64,000 nt of DNA from Psoroptes ovis (taxonomy: Eukaryota > Arthropoda > Arachnida > Sarcoptiformes > Psoroptidae). Made by a program: the position numbers and the translations under genes. A model generated the notes under the pieces. The model saw only the letters and a program-made list of their open reading frames with translations, had not been told where the DNA came from and made no database searches. Positions 27,812 to 41,106 of the stretch are shown in pieces; position 1 is the first letter of the stretch; every line of letters begins with the position of its first letter. The stretch lies in assembly GCA_002943765.1 (NCBI GenBank), contig PQWQ01000007.1, positions 374,501 through 438,500 on the forward strand, read 5' to 3'.

Positions 27812-30401
27812 CACATTTCATAGACACTGATAGATGCTGATAATCAACAATAGTTGACTGAGCACTGGATTATTATAAATCCTCTCAAATTTTTATAAAT
27901 ATTTTGATTTGAAATAATAATAATTATTATTATTTTGCAACAGTTTGATGAATGCAATTTATTTCATTCATTTAATTTGTGTACATCTATATTTATTCGT
28001 TTCGAATATCACAAATGAATAAATAAATTTAAATTTCAAATATCGTTGTTTATTCGTATTTTGTTGTTGTTTTTACACGGTTGATTATCGTTTCGGAATC
28101 AAACCCGAAATTTAATTTAATGGAAAAAAATTTTTTCTTAAGAAAATGGATGAAAATCATCATCTTCATCATATATTCAACTTTTGACAATTTATTTATA
28201 GATTTTCGTTGATATTGTCATTATTATTATTCGAATGAAAAATCATTCAGTATCATTGAATTTCATTGTGTTTTGAGAGAATTCAATTTTCTTAAATATT
28301 TTGTCATTTTTCATGAAATTTTCATTTATTTGGATTGTGTTTACAACAGATTCGTTCGTCGTATACATTTCATTTCATTTCACATCCATGTAAATCTATG
28401 AATTTGTCATCATAATTTGAATTTATGATTATCATTATTTTCATTCGGTAAAATCCTATTTTTTTTTATTTTCCATATATGATATTATTAAATATATCTA
28501 GTCTATGCTAGTCTATGAGCGTTGAAAAACAAAATTCAGATTTGAATTTCGTTTCTCTTGAATTTTTATTTAAAATATCAAAAATTGAACAAATACAGAA
28601 AATTATTTATGATTCAATTCATATTAAATTCATATTATGTGAATTCTTGTTCTTTATATTTGTTTACAGAGACAAATTTCAATTATTAATTATTAATTTC
28701 GATCAAAATCAACATTGGACATTCGCTCATCGAATGGTCAATCGAACAATCGACCGCCATTGATTCATCGATCAAGGTATGTGCGTCATTTTCAATTTTG
28801 TTATTTCCATGTAAATATTCGTAAATCATTACAAGTTTTTGAGCATTTACTTTTACGCTGAATTTCGATCTATCTTGAATCTAAAATTGCACACGCGTCT
28901 AATCATTTTACGAGCCAAATTATTAATTATAATCTAATATTCATATATCCAATCCATTTGCTTTGGATTTCATTAAAAAAAATAATGATTGTTTCCATTC
29001 AATCAACGAGGAATGTTTCATTTATTTATTTTGCTGCAAACATCGATGAAACAAACAGTTTTTTGCCTCGACTTTCTCAGAATTTCAAAGTTTTAATTTC
29101 ATTCCATTTGATTTTTTCAATGAAACAAATATTTTCACGAACCCAGCACAAATAATGAAAAAAAACTTTATTTCCAAACGATTAAAGCTAATTTCCAAAC
29201 ATTATTTTACATGAGATTTAATATACGAGTTTTTTGTTTGTGGTCGGATGTTTATTTGGTTTTAGGGCTCCAGGTTTTGTTGCCTGCCACCAACCACTAA
29301 AAATCCACACCGAAGGTTGAGTCATCATAATCATTAAATTATGGACCATATTTTTTGTTTCATGTGTTCATATGTGTGTGTAATGATCCTAAAATATCTG
29401 CCAATAAACAACTAACAAATAAATAAAAAATCATTATTATTATTAGTTTAATAAAATGAAAATTGATAATAATAAGATGCAATTGTATCATTAACAAAAA
29501 TGGTTGAATGACAAATAACAATAAATTAAAGATCCATAAATTGCCATACATTATTTTTCCATTCATTCAATCATGATCAATTCTTGCTCGATGAAATTAA
29601 ATTGATTGAGCTTTCAATCATTTTTAAAAGTTGATAATTAAAACCATTGGTATAATCGACTTGTTATAATTATTTGTCAATGATCAAATGTCATAAATTT
29701 CAATTTTTATTGATCTTATATATGGGATTTTATAATTAAATTTCAAAGAAAAAACTGGGGACAAACAATTAGAAATATTTGAAATTAATTTGAAACCCAA
29801 ATATGCATTGAATCGCATTTTCAAATTTAAACTGATTTCAAATTCCTTTTCCAGTCATTCATATGTTTTTGTTAATTATTTTTGTAATTATCAAAATAAT
29901 TAATTTTCAGATAAACATTAATTATTTTTTTCCTTTTGTCTTCATTGTTTTTCGGTCATTTTTTTTCATATATCACTGCTGCTCTGCTGCTCACATTCAT
30001 ATATGTGACAAATTCTTGTATCTATTATATTTGATTCCGAAAAATTAAAAAAATTCAAAAATTTCAAATTTAAAATCAATTTACTGATAAGAATTTGCAT
30101 TGAAAAATGATAATTTTTCATATGAAATATTATTATCATTTGTCAAGCGTAAATAACCAAAAATAAATTTCATTTTCGGGCATAATTTCTGTGCGGAAAA
30201 ATGTCGTTTCAAATGAATTTCATCGCATTGAAAAATCCAGAGAAATTCAAATTCATTCACTAATTATACATCTCTAGCCACCGCCATTGTATTTCATTGT
30301 TTCATTGTATTTGATATGGGCCCTAGGAAGAAGAAGAAAGAATAATTTTTCAAAATTTCAAATGAAATTTTAACACAAATACAAACATATTTTTCAACTG
30401 A

Positions 30402-30437
30402 CCAAACATCATTTTCAAATTGTAAAATGATGTTTGG
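30402..30437. repeat. hairpin with 14-bp perfect stem
   Basis: CCAAACATCATTTT and AAAATGATGTTTGG pair perfectly across an 8-base loop. Confidence 0.6.
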
Positions 30438-31218
30438 TTTGGTTTAATTATGAAAATAGAGTCACATATTATTTGAATCAAGACATTTTCCCCTCTGAGT
30501 CCGCTAATTTTACATCATCATAACATCCTAAGCCAATTGTTCAATGTAATTGATGCATAAATGTGTTTATTATCAGCATAAGAAAAATGAATGAATGAAT
30601 GAATGAAATGTCTTTCGAATGTTTAAACTTTTCTATTACTCTGATAGAGATTTAATGCTTCAAATCAAACACAGCTCCAATTGCTATTCACAATAATTAA
30701 ATGATGATGATAGCATTATACTGTCAACATTGAATTCGCATCGATTTTTTCAAATCAAAATGTTCCAACATTCTTTGAAGAATATTTTCGTATTATTATT
30801 GTTTATTTTGCCAAAATGAATACATCTTTATTTCGTAATTTGAGAAAACGTGATACGAATTCAATTCAATTCAATTCGAAAAACTTGATATTATTTCAAA
30901 TAATAATAATAATTGTTATTATTATTATTATCATCCGAGGAATATTTACTTGAAAATTCAATGAATGAATGAATAATAAAGATTATGAATATTAATAATT
31001 GTGATAATAATGAATATCTGAAGACAAACATTATTATTTTCTTATATCAAAAACAAATAAACAAACAAAACTGTAGACAAACAAACATGTAATAATGATC
31101 ACGTTCGAACACTTAAACAATTTTTGAATTTTTGAATCTTTTTTCAATTCACAATTTTTGAATGAAATTTCATTCTATTCCATTTCTTTATATGAGAATA
31201 ATTAAGATTAATAAAGTA

Positions 31219-31298
31219 TTGGTTTGTCCGAAAAGTTTTTGCCGATTTTCTAATGTTTTTCAATTAGTAAATTGGCAAAAACTTGCCGAACAACCTAA
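31219..31298. mobile_element. palindromic MITE, copy 15
   Basis: 80 bp, TA-flanked, starting TTGGTTTGTCCGAAAAG. The centre has drifted (TTTTTCAATTAGTAAATTGG) and orientation cannot be assigned. Confidence 0.75.
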
Positions 31299-31420
31299 TA
31301 TTTAAAATGGCTTGTCATCTATGCTTTATGATTATGATTATTATCGCATAAAGCATTCGAAACAAAACTTCGGTCAGTGATGATGATGACATGGTCAATT
31401 CGATTTTGATATCAATTTTC

Positions 31421-31436
31421 CAAGATTGTCCGAAAA
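31421..31436 (+). mobile_element. isolated MITE end fragment
   Basis: AGATTGTCCGAAAA matches the outer arm of the family exactly, but no second arm follows. It lies about 120 bp from copy 15. A truncated copy or a chance match. Confidence 0.4.
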
Positions 31437-31575
31437 TGGATCTATTGATTAGGATTAATGTTTTTAATTTTAAAAATTCATAAAATTAATGAATAAACAA
31501 AGCCCCTTCTTCACATAAATATTTCAAAATATTAATTACACTGACTTAGCGCTGAATCAAATGAAAAATTTCCTA

Positions 31576-31596
31576 TCTCTCTCTCTCTCTCTCTCT
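31576..31596. repeat. second (CT)n tract, GAGA-type
   Basis: Uninterrupted CT dinucleotides, like the tract at 22.70 kb. Confidence 0.75.
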
Positions 31597-32858
31597 GATT
31601 ATTACAATTAAAAATTGTCCAAAACGAACACGTATTGTCATAATGTGACACGTGTTTTTTTTTCATTATTTAATAATGAAAAAAACAAAAAAATCTAAAA
31701 TATTTCAGATAAACAACAACAAATATGATAAACAGTTCTGAAAATATGAAAAAGAACGAAAATATTTCATATTTCATGATTCATTCATTTGGAATAATTT
31801 TCGAATCAGTTTCCATTTTCCATATGGTTGAATGATTGAATGAAATATATATTTATCATTAATACAAACATGGTTACATACATACTTATAACCTTTATGA
31901 TATTATGTAATTAACAAACTTTTTTTTTTATTTTTTTTTAATTTTCAAAATATCAAATTTGTATTTCGTGATATTTATACTGCATTTAGAGTTTATTTAT
32001 TCATTTATTTATTTATTTATATGAAAGATAAAATAATTCGACTAATCGACAATGGAATGGATGGGTTATTCTCCATCATCATCATCATCATCAACATCAT
32101 CAAAGATTTAACAAATATTGTCGTCGATTTTCAGTCAGTCATTCATTTGAATATGATTGAAATATGGCCTATCGTTAATCTTATGGAATATATTTTTCAT
32201 ATTGTTTTGGCTTTGTTTTTTCATTTATTCATTCTGTCAATATGCCTCGGGTGGCCTTGTTTCAGTATTTGTGTGTGTGTGTGCATTGAATACTTTGAAT
32301 AATGTTGCTTAACCCTTTTGGTTTTTTATTTTACTATTCATTGTCGCATGTTTATTTTGTTTTGTTTTTGTGATGTATGCTTGCTTATCTCTGCATTTTC
32401 ACTGTTGTGTTTATTGGTTTGTTTGTTTGTTATTCAATGTTCGTTTTGAAAAATGAAAATAAATAAACAAAAAAATATTTACGGGAAAAAAATGAGCCAT
32501 ACACACGTTTAACATGGCTCATTTGATCCATCGCTCCAAAAAAACTTCAAAAAACAAAACTCCACAACAAACCCCTTCCTCCTCACTAAGCTATGAACCT
32601 TTCAAAAAAATAAAAAAAGTTTGAACCTTACATACGAAACGAGCTATTTCGTTTTGAGCTTGAAAAAATCTCCAAAATTGAACTAAAATCTCTTGAAATT
32701 GAAATGTTGCTGTTTTCTTCAATATTGCATTTTATTTTTCTTGGTTCGCTTAACACATCTCTCTCACAAATATGTGAAAGAATTTTTCGTATTTTGTATC
32801 TTGTATCTTAGTAAATATTATTCTGTTGTTCATTGAAATAATTATTTTTGCTTATTTA

Positions 32859-32939
32859 TCGGGTTGTCCCATAAGTTCTTGCCGTTTTTTGGATTATTTT
32901 TTTATTTGAAAAACAGCAAGAACTTATGGGACAATCTTA
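32859..32939. mobile_element. palindromic MITE, copy 16 (second subfamily)
   Basis: About 81 bp. Arms GGGTTGTCCCATAAGTTCTT and the matching AAGAACTTATGGGACAATC; centre rich in T then A (TTTTTTGGATTATTTTTTTA). Same subfamily as copy 6. Confidence 0.75.
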
Positions 32940-33085
32940 TATTTTCCATTCTATCACACATTGTTTTTAGCTGTTGTTGATTCTTTAATCCCAATGGTGA
33001 TAATGTCAGTCAATGATGATTTTTGTTGTTTTTTTTTCGAAAATTTTTCCGTTTGATAATAATCATAGATGGTGGGTGTTGGTGG

Positions 33086-33110
33086 CTGGTGGTGGTGGTG
33101 GTGGTGGCTG
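33086..33110. repeat. (GGT)n microsatellite
   Basis: About seven GGT units, unusually G-rich for this AT-rich sequence. Confidence 0.7.
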
Positions 33111-33913
33111 AATGCTCAGTCTGTCGGGTACACGACGAATGAATGAATGATAATCTCATTTCGAATATTATTATTTTTAATTGATTTGATTAACATTTGT
33201 GTATGTTTAGATGTGTGGATGTTTATCATTATCATCATCATCATAAGTCAATGAAAAATAGCAGCAGCAGAAATAAAATAATGAATTATTAACAAACTAA
33301 ATTAAACTAACTAAAATAAATGAACAAAATTTAATATTAAAAAAAAAATGAACGAAACTTGATGATGATGATGAATAATCCAAATCCAATTCACTCTGTG
33401 TGTGTGTGAGTCTGAACAGAGAAACACTCTGATGAAACAAGAATTAAAAATAAATCGAATTATTTTTTCTTTATTTTTTTTTTATCATAAAATCTTTAAG
33501 AAAAACAAATAATAATAAGAATATCGAAGCAATTCTTCTTAATTCTTTAAGAAGAATTTCTTGTTTGAGCAATCTCATTGAATCGAGAGCATTCGAATGA
33601 AATTTCAATTCAATTCAATTCAAAGAAACTCATCGATAAGATATTCTATTTATTCTTATAAAAATCTAAATGTCTTCATCATCATCATCATCATCATCAA
33701 TTTCGTTCGAAAAAAGAATTCCGAATCAAAATCTATAATTAATAGCGAAATGAACTTAAATAAAAAATCAAAATTTTGACAGAATTTTTCGTCATTAAAT
33801 TCTCTCGAATCATTCATTAATACACAAAGCATTCATTCATAAATTCATTTATTCATAAATTCACAAGAATCAAATTGAATACATTTCAATTTGTTTGATT
33901 TCAAATACAATTT

Positions 33914-33942
33914 CATAAACAATCATTCATTGATTGTTTATG
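33914..33942. repeat. hairpin with 12-bp perfect stem
   Basis: CATAAACAATCA and TGATTGTTTATG pair perfectly across a 5-base loop. Confidence 0.5.
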
Positions 33943-34070
33943 AGAAATCGTTTGTTTTGTTTATCATCAACAAAAAATTTTCAATTCATTCATATTTTTT
34001 TCTTTGAAATGACGACATTTTGTTGTTCAACATCATTAATTGCATGCATTTAATTTTTTTACATATATTA

Positions 34071-34150
34071 TTAGGTTGTCCGAAAAGTTTTTGCCGATTT
34101 TTCAATAATTCTCTACGATATAATCGGCAAAAATTTTTCGGACAATCTAA
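34071..34150 (-). mobile_element. palindromic MITE, copy 17
   Basis: 80 bp, TA-flanked, starting TTAGGTTGTCCGAAAAG; reverse-type centre; ends CGGACAATCTAA. Confidence 0.8.
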
Positions 34151-37100
34151 TATTTTTTTAATTCCATTTTTCAATGATTTTCACAAATGTGTTCACAACA
34201 TTTATTTTTCTGTCATGGTCTATGCGATTATATATTTTCATGTTGTGTATTTATATTTTTACATTGATGAATGTCGCGCTTGTTTTTTTTGTTTGTTTGT
34301 TTGTTTGATTCATCGAATTTTTCGTTTTTTTTGTTTTCTTCGAATCAAACATTTTTTATTTATTTCAATTTATTCATTTTATTATTCATTTCCAATTCTT
34401 GGCAATCGACATCAAACATTCAAGTCGATTGTGTTCAAATTAAAATTATCATTGTTGATGATATTAATTTGCCTTTTATTTAGTCGATTATTTTAATTAT
34501 GATGATGATGATGATGATATGGAAAAAAGTACAAATCACAATCAACTGAAATTGATGATTATTTTTGATTTTTTTCGAACATGAATATAAGATCTAATAT
34601 GTTAAAACACGCATACATCAAATATTAATGTGTGTGTGTGTGTTTGGAATGTTTGCATTGATTTGTATTTGCACGCGACCTTTAATCAATGACTGAATGC
34701 ATCTTTTGTAGAAAACTTAACATTTCAACTTAATTTACATGACCTGAACACACACACACATACACACTTGAGTTTGAATAACTTGAACATGAACATTATT
34801 CGTGGTTTGTGTTGTTTAGTTTCATTTTTCTGCAACAAAAAAAACTGTAACCCTTTTGTCCATTTTTTGTATTTTTTCTTTTGGTGAATGATTGTCAAAA
34901 ATCACGCACAAAAGTACCCGATTCATTCGGTACCATATTCAATCATTGATAACATCGAAGTATACTCGAATTTTGGACCCAGCCATTTTTCTTTTATTTT
35001 TCAATAAATGAATTCATATTCTCATTTTATTTGTTTATTGTCATTTGAATCTGTTCAAAAAATACATTGATATAATTAACCAAAAAAAAACAATAGTCTC
35101 TTGTTCATTCATTATTTGTTGTTTCGCCATTGATTCAAATGAAAATAACAACAACAACGACCCTTAAATAACCCCTTAAACATGAATTTTTTTTTCGAAT
35201 AAAAGGGTTCGTGTAACAAACCAGAAATTAAAATCGAAAAATCACATCATTCTTATTCAACATAACCCCTTATAACCCTTAAATTCATTGAAAAAAAAAA
35301 TTCATAAAAAATGAATCCAAGTGACTTTACAATAGATTTATATAAAATAAAAAAATGTCAAATGATAAATGAAAAATGAATTTTTCATTTTCCATTTTCC
35401 ATTCATTCATTCATTCATAGTTATTATTTATTATTTGGGCACTGTCTGTCGAAATATCAAAGGTTTTCAAAGTTACTTTACTTACATACGAGCGCGTGTA
35501 TTGTTTGTGTGTGCGTGTATTTCTAGTCGCTGATGATGTTAACTGAACGATTTTTTACATTTTTTTTGTTTTAATATGAATGAATTCTCGTCGTATATGA
35601 ATTTACAATGCGAATCAATGGTGTTTGCCCCTAGATTTCTAATCATATTTCTCATACACAGTGTCGCGAAACAAACAGTATCCGGATGTTTTTTTCGCTG
35701 CTGCTGCTGTTGTTCGTACTGCAGCATCGTATTCAATATTCTACGAAGATGCACATGCTAAAAAACATCAATAAATAAATGGTCTTAGTCTTGTGTGTAT
35801 TAAGATTATGCTGCGAAATTATTGTTATTATTGTTTTTGTAATTAAAATTTTACAATTTAATGATTTTTCTCAAAGAATTACGTAATAAAACTTTGAAAA
35901 TTTGAAAATTCTTTTATGTATTTTGGTTGTTTCTTTGAAACAACAGCAACAAAACAAGGTTCAAATATCGAATGAATATGTGAGGTCTATAGATTCTGTT
36001 GTTGTTGTTGTTGTTTATTACTGTGTGTTTTAGTATTCGAGCTCACAAACAATAATTATTTCTAGCAGGAAATTTGCTTTAAAGAATTGAACTTAAAATT
36101 TTTTATTTCATTTTTCCACTGTGAATGAATGATTCAAAGCCATTAAAATTTTACAAGATTTTTTTCACAGTTATTCAAAACTAATAGTATAAGGCTATAA
36201 GTTTAATAATAAGTTCTCGATTGCTCGTTTGTCGTTTGTTGGTTGTTTTTGTTCATTCAACCATTGTTGTTTAGCCTTATTCTTGTTGGACAAAATTGTC
36301 AGTGTTTTAAGAAGAAGAATCGGTATTTTTTCCGTTGGTTTTGTTGTTGTTTATGGCTTCCATAGGGCCAGGGCTATACATTTGTGATTTATTTTGCTTA
36401 TATTTTTTACAATCGGAAACAAAATTCCATCATTTTTTTCCAAATGTTTTTTCGCCAGTGTCACGACACTAATGATGACAATTGAATTGAATTCAAAAAG
36501 ATTCTCGTTTTAATGATTTTTCAACGGTCTCGAAGAATTGTTCGGAAAGTAAAAACTTTACAGGAAAAAAAATCATGTTTCCCGTAAATTTACCCGAAAA
36601 TTTTTAATTTCTTTTTAACATGAGAAAATCGACCCAAACCCGTAAGAAAGATATGTAAAAATAAAAAAGCGCCTATGATATTGATTCATGTCATGCAAAT
36701 ACAACTTGTCAATTTTTGGCATTTGACAAGTTTTTATTATTTTTCGATTGATTGACTTGTATTTGATTGAACTTTTATTTGCTAATATCTATCAATCACA
36801 CATTTGGTGTGTTTACCAATGTAAATGTGAGAAACAATAAATTTTTCATTAATTTCAATGATATTTTTATGGATTATCATCGATCATCATAGTCCTAATA
36901 ACAAAATAGTAAAGATCATTAAACAAACTTTATTTGTTTGTCATCATAATGTACTGTGTCTCTTTAGTAACCAATAGACAACAACACATATTGAATATTT
37001 TTGACAAATAAACCATTATAAATAATCAATAAATAATAACACATCATAAAATGTGATTGCCTATAATAAAAAATCGATACATTTTTGGTTATATTAGGCG

Positions 37101-37899
37101 CCATATTAACAAATATATGTATGTGCGTCACATAGAGAAAATATGATTTTTGAAATTTATTGATTTACAATCTTTCCACATAGTTTTTTTTTTGCCGAAA
37201 ATTATTTCTGTAGAAATGTATTGGAAATTTTAGGCCAAATTTCACTCGCACTGCCAATCAATGATTCAATATCGATTTAATATGAAAAGGCTAGAAGTCT
37301 AAAGAAGTCTAAAACTCAATGAAAACCATGAATTTAAAAGCGTATAACTTTGCATACATTGAATTACTTGTTTTGTTGTGTCAAAATCGATAACAATGAT
37401 TCAAAGTCAATCAATCAATCAAATGTAAAGCAAATCTCAAATGCAAAATGCAAAACACATCATGGGCAAATAAATAAATAAACGAAAATTGATCGAAGCT
37501 ATTTGCTTATTGGGGTGATGGTTATTATTTCGATATTTTCATTTTTGAAAATGTGAAAAAATATCAATTTCATACATTTGTGTACACAATTGATTGACAA
37601 TTGATCATTTTACATTTAAAATTTAATTTCATTTCATTCAAAGCCAACAACCACACCAGCAACGACAACATGGAAAATTGTTTAATTTTCAATTTCGATC
37701 TGATTATTTATGATCAAATAATAATAATATTTGATAATAAAAAATTTTATGACAGGTAAATTTTATTTGATTATTATTATTTTGATTAATTCGATTTCTA
37801 TTTTATCGTTTCCAATATTTGATTATTATGATTATTTGATTGACTTGAGCGCTTTATTGTGTTGTACTGTTGCTTGTCAAAGTCTTTTGTGACCAAATA

Positions 37900-37979
37900 T
37901 TGGATTGTCCGATAAGTTCTTGCCGATTTTCTCATGATTTCCTACGATATAATCGGCAAGAACTTATTGGACAACCTAA
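37900..37979 (-). mobile_element. palindromic MITE, copy 18
   Basis: 80 bp, TA before the left end, starting TTGGATTGTCCGATAAG and ending TGGACAACCTAA. Reverse-type centre. Both arms carry the AAGTTCTTGCCG variant. Confidence 0.8.
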
Positions 37980-38610
37980 ATAATATAAAATATCAATTAT
38001 TCAATTCATTTTTACCCATGTTTAGATCATAGGTCAATATATAAATTAATAGATTATTGTGTTTGATTAATTTATTTATTAATATTTATGTATGTTTGAT
38101 TAGTTACCTGGTGGTACATGAAGATGATTATGATTATGTGTCTTAAACGATTGTGTCTTAGGATTTTTGTCTAATTTAAGGAATTTTTCTTTTCTGTTGA
38201 AGATAAATTTCCGGCTTTTTTCTTAAATGCCGAAAATCTTTTACCCATTTTTACCCAAATGTCAAATGTCTTTGCCGGGGCCGGAACGGCTGGTTGGTCA
38301 AAGTATTTTTTGAAATATTTTCGATGTTTCGAACTAAAATGTATTGAAATTTCATAAAGAATTAATGGCTCATTGACAGTCTTTGAAAAATTCAGTCTAA
38401 GGTCAAAAATATTGTAATCGACCTTAGTCTTCTTCTAGCCACAGGGCCATCCAACAAGTTTAGTCTATCGATTCGAATTTTTTTTTCTTATTTGATGGAT
38501 GAACGAAGATCATCATCATCAGTTTTTTTGTTGGTTGGTCATCAAAGAAAACCAATCGATTCATTTGGTGGACCATCTGGTTTTTTTTTCTGGCCTATGA
38601 AATGAAAATA

Positions 38611-38696
38611 TTAGCTTGTCGTCCGAAAAGTTTTTGCCGATTTTTACAATTATTTTCTACAGATATAACCGGTTGAAAACTTTTCGGACAACCTGA
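38611..38696 (-). mobile_element. palindromic MITE, copy 19
   Basis: 86 bp, TA-flanked, starting TTAGCTTGTCGTCCGAAAAG (a small insertion duplicates GTC) and ending TTTTCGGACAACCTGA. Reverse-type centre. Confidence 0.75.
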
Positions 38697-39435
38697 TATT
38701 AGCCGAATAAAAATAGCGCAGAGAGAAGAAAATTAACCAGACATTCGATAACTTGATTCGAAAGTGTATTTGTATGCCTCAAAAGAGACCAGAGAACAAG
38801 GGCATCGATTTGCGCTTCGAAAATAAACGATTTTCGATCTAAATTCGAATAATTCGATATATTTCCTTCATTAGTTTAAGCAAAAATGGATTCAAATTTC
38901 ATCAATGAATGACCATCAGTGTTTGATGGTGTTTGACTTTTAAAAGTTCAAATGTTTTTGAACATTTGAAATGAAATAAATACAAACTAATAAATTTTGC
39001 GATTGACATTTGGTCAGTATTTGGTTAAAAGTCAAATCAACAATTATATTTGATTATTGTCACACCATTTTCGGACCATTTCGACCATTTATTTGGTTTT
39101 TTCTTAGGTCTTAGGCCTCTTAAATCTTTTAAATCGACCATATTTTCCCAATGTGTTTCTCATGTTGAAAATAGTACAAATGTGTCTTGAATGTGAATGA
39201 TGAATCCGTGTTCTTTTTGTGATTTTTAAATCCAAATTTTAAAAATTTTTGAAAATTTCTGAAAAATATTCACAGATCATCAATCAGGTGTTTGCCTTTG
39301 GCATTTGTATTCGATTTGATGACCTTTTTGATTTATTTCGGTTCATTTCTTGGTTCATTAAAATGAAAAATATCGGTATTTCATTATTTCAGATGTTTGC
39401 AGCTGTTTTTATCTAAGTAAAAATAAAATAAAATA

Positions 39436-39516
39436 TAAGGTTGTCCGAAAAGTTTTTGCCGATTTTCCAATGATTTTCTACGCAAATAATCGGAAAAAAA
39501 TTTCCGGACAACCTAA
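39436..39516 (-). mobile_element. palindromic MITE, copy 20
   Basis: 81 bp, TA-flanked, starting TAAGGTTGTCCGAAAAG and ending CCGGACAACCTAA. Reverse-type centre, altered to CTACGCAAATAA. Confidence 0.8.
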
Positions 39517-40036
39517 TATATAAATAAAATCAAATAATCAATTATTCCGTTTGTTTTCACCATGTTCCTAGTTTGTATTTGTGTGTGTCTGCACCAGAAA
39601 TTGATTGATTTTGATTGACTTCTAAGTGTTCTGGTCTTTTTTGGTTTATTCATTGATTAGATGGATGCCTGGAAACCCTGGAAAGGGGCCTTAAACACGG
39701 GAAATTCTTAGTCGATTGATGAATTGACCAGATTTTTGGTTGTTTTTTGACTTGTTTTGTTGTGTAATGGCCAACAAACAATTGTTTGGAAATGCCACAT
39801 TTGTGAAAAGCACATTAAATTATCGTCATTTATTTGATCTGATCTGGTTACTTTTTTGATTTTGATTCAATTGATTGACAATGAAAACATGAAATTGAAC
39901 AGATCCACCTCTCCATTCTCTCATTTGTCAATGACATTTTTTACCTTTTTGTCTTGGTCTTGTTTGGTCTGTGTTTTTTTTCCTGTGTACTTTGCAGCAG
40001 CCAAATATATAAATACAGATACAGATAAATAAATAT

Positions 40037-40132
40037 AAAAGGTTGTCCGAAAAGTTCATTCAGCTTAATCTTCGATAGAGTTGTTCATTGGAAATCATTG
40101 GAAAATTGGCCAGAACTTTTCGGACAGCCTAA
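40037..40132 (+). mobile_element. palindromic MITE, copy 21 (diverged)
   Basis: About 96 bp. The outer 17 bp of each arm is intact (AGGTTGTCCGAAAAGTT and CTTTTCGGACAGCCT). The inner left arm and core have diverged or been replaced, though CGATAG and GGAAATCATTGGAAAA suggest the forward type. Confidence 0.65.
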
Positions 40133-41026
40133 TAAATAAATAAATAAATAAAAACACCGTTGAAAATAATGATACACACATTGACAATCCACCCCTCTTA
40201 TTGATGATGACAATTGTTCAATTGTTGTTCAATTCTCTGATGACAATTGTTTTGTTTTGTTCGGTGGTTGTTTTTGTTTGTTTGTTTGGTTTGATCTCTG
40301 ATAAATGTTTTCCTCTTTTTGACTTCTGTGTGCTTTGATTTGAAATGATTTGAAAGGTATTATCACAAGTTTCGCAGATGAAAAAAGGTCCAATTGATTA
40401 ATTGACTTGATTTTGAGATATGAACCAATGAACGAATGCGACAAAAGCTTTGATGTTTTGTGGCCAAATTTTGACCATTGGTTTTCGTTGACTCTTGTTG
40501 TGTTGAGATTGTTGTTGTCACCCATTTATTTTTCACCTCGATTTATCAGGGTATTCCAAGTTTTTTCGATTTTTGTTGAATTGTCAATTGATTAATAGCC
40601 TCCCATTCAATTGTCTTTTGAATGTGTCGTCGCTCGTACACAATTGTTACACGTTGTCTCGGTTACTAATCACAAAGAGAAATAAATAAATCAATTTCAA
40701 ATCTAATTAATCAATCAAATGTGCTTGCTTTCACATTTTGGGCACCTATTTTTTGTGGGGCATTCACGTTGAAAAATACAATGGAAACATTTTCATTTAT
40801 TCATTCATTCAAACGTGTACAAACACACATCCTACACCTTAAATCAATTTCTTTACATTGTATTTCAAATAATGAAATAAATAACATCTTAAATGATGAA
40901 ATTTTTGAAAGATTCAAATCATATGAGAATCTTAAATAGAAGATTCAATGTGAGAGCTTTGAAAAAAAAACAATATTGAACATAGCCCTCACACATGAAC
41001 ACATTTAGATTTGTTTGAATAAAGTA

Positions 41027-41106
41027 TTAGGTTGTCCGAAAAGTTTTTGTCGATTTTATCGTAGGGAATGATGAGAAAATCGGCAAGAACTTATTGGACA
41101 ACCTAA
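41027..41106 (+). mobile_element. palindromic MITE, copy 22
   Basis: 80 bp, TA-flanked, starting TTAGGTTGTCCGAAAAG and ending TGGACAACCTAA. Forward-type centre. Confidence 0.8.

Noticed and set aside
34020..34496. 158-residue open frame on the + strand
   Set aside because: It starts near and runs through a MITE, is made of Phe/Leu/Ile/Ser repeats and has no domain.
36535..36570. TTGTTCGGAAAGT...ACTTTAC resembling a decayed MITE
   Set aside because: Too little similarity and no second terminus at the proper spacing.
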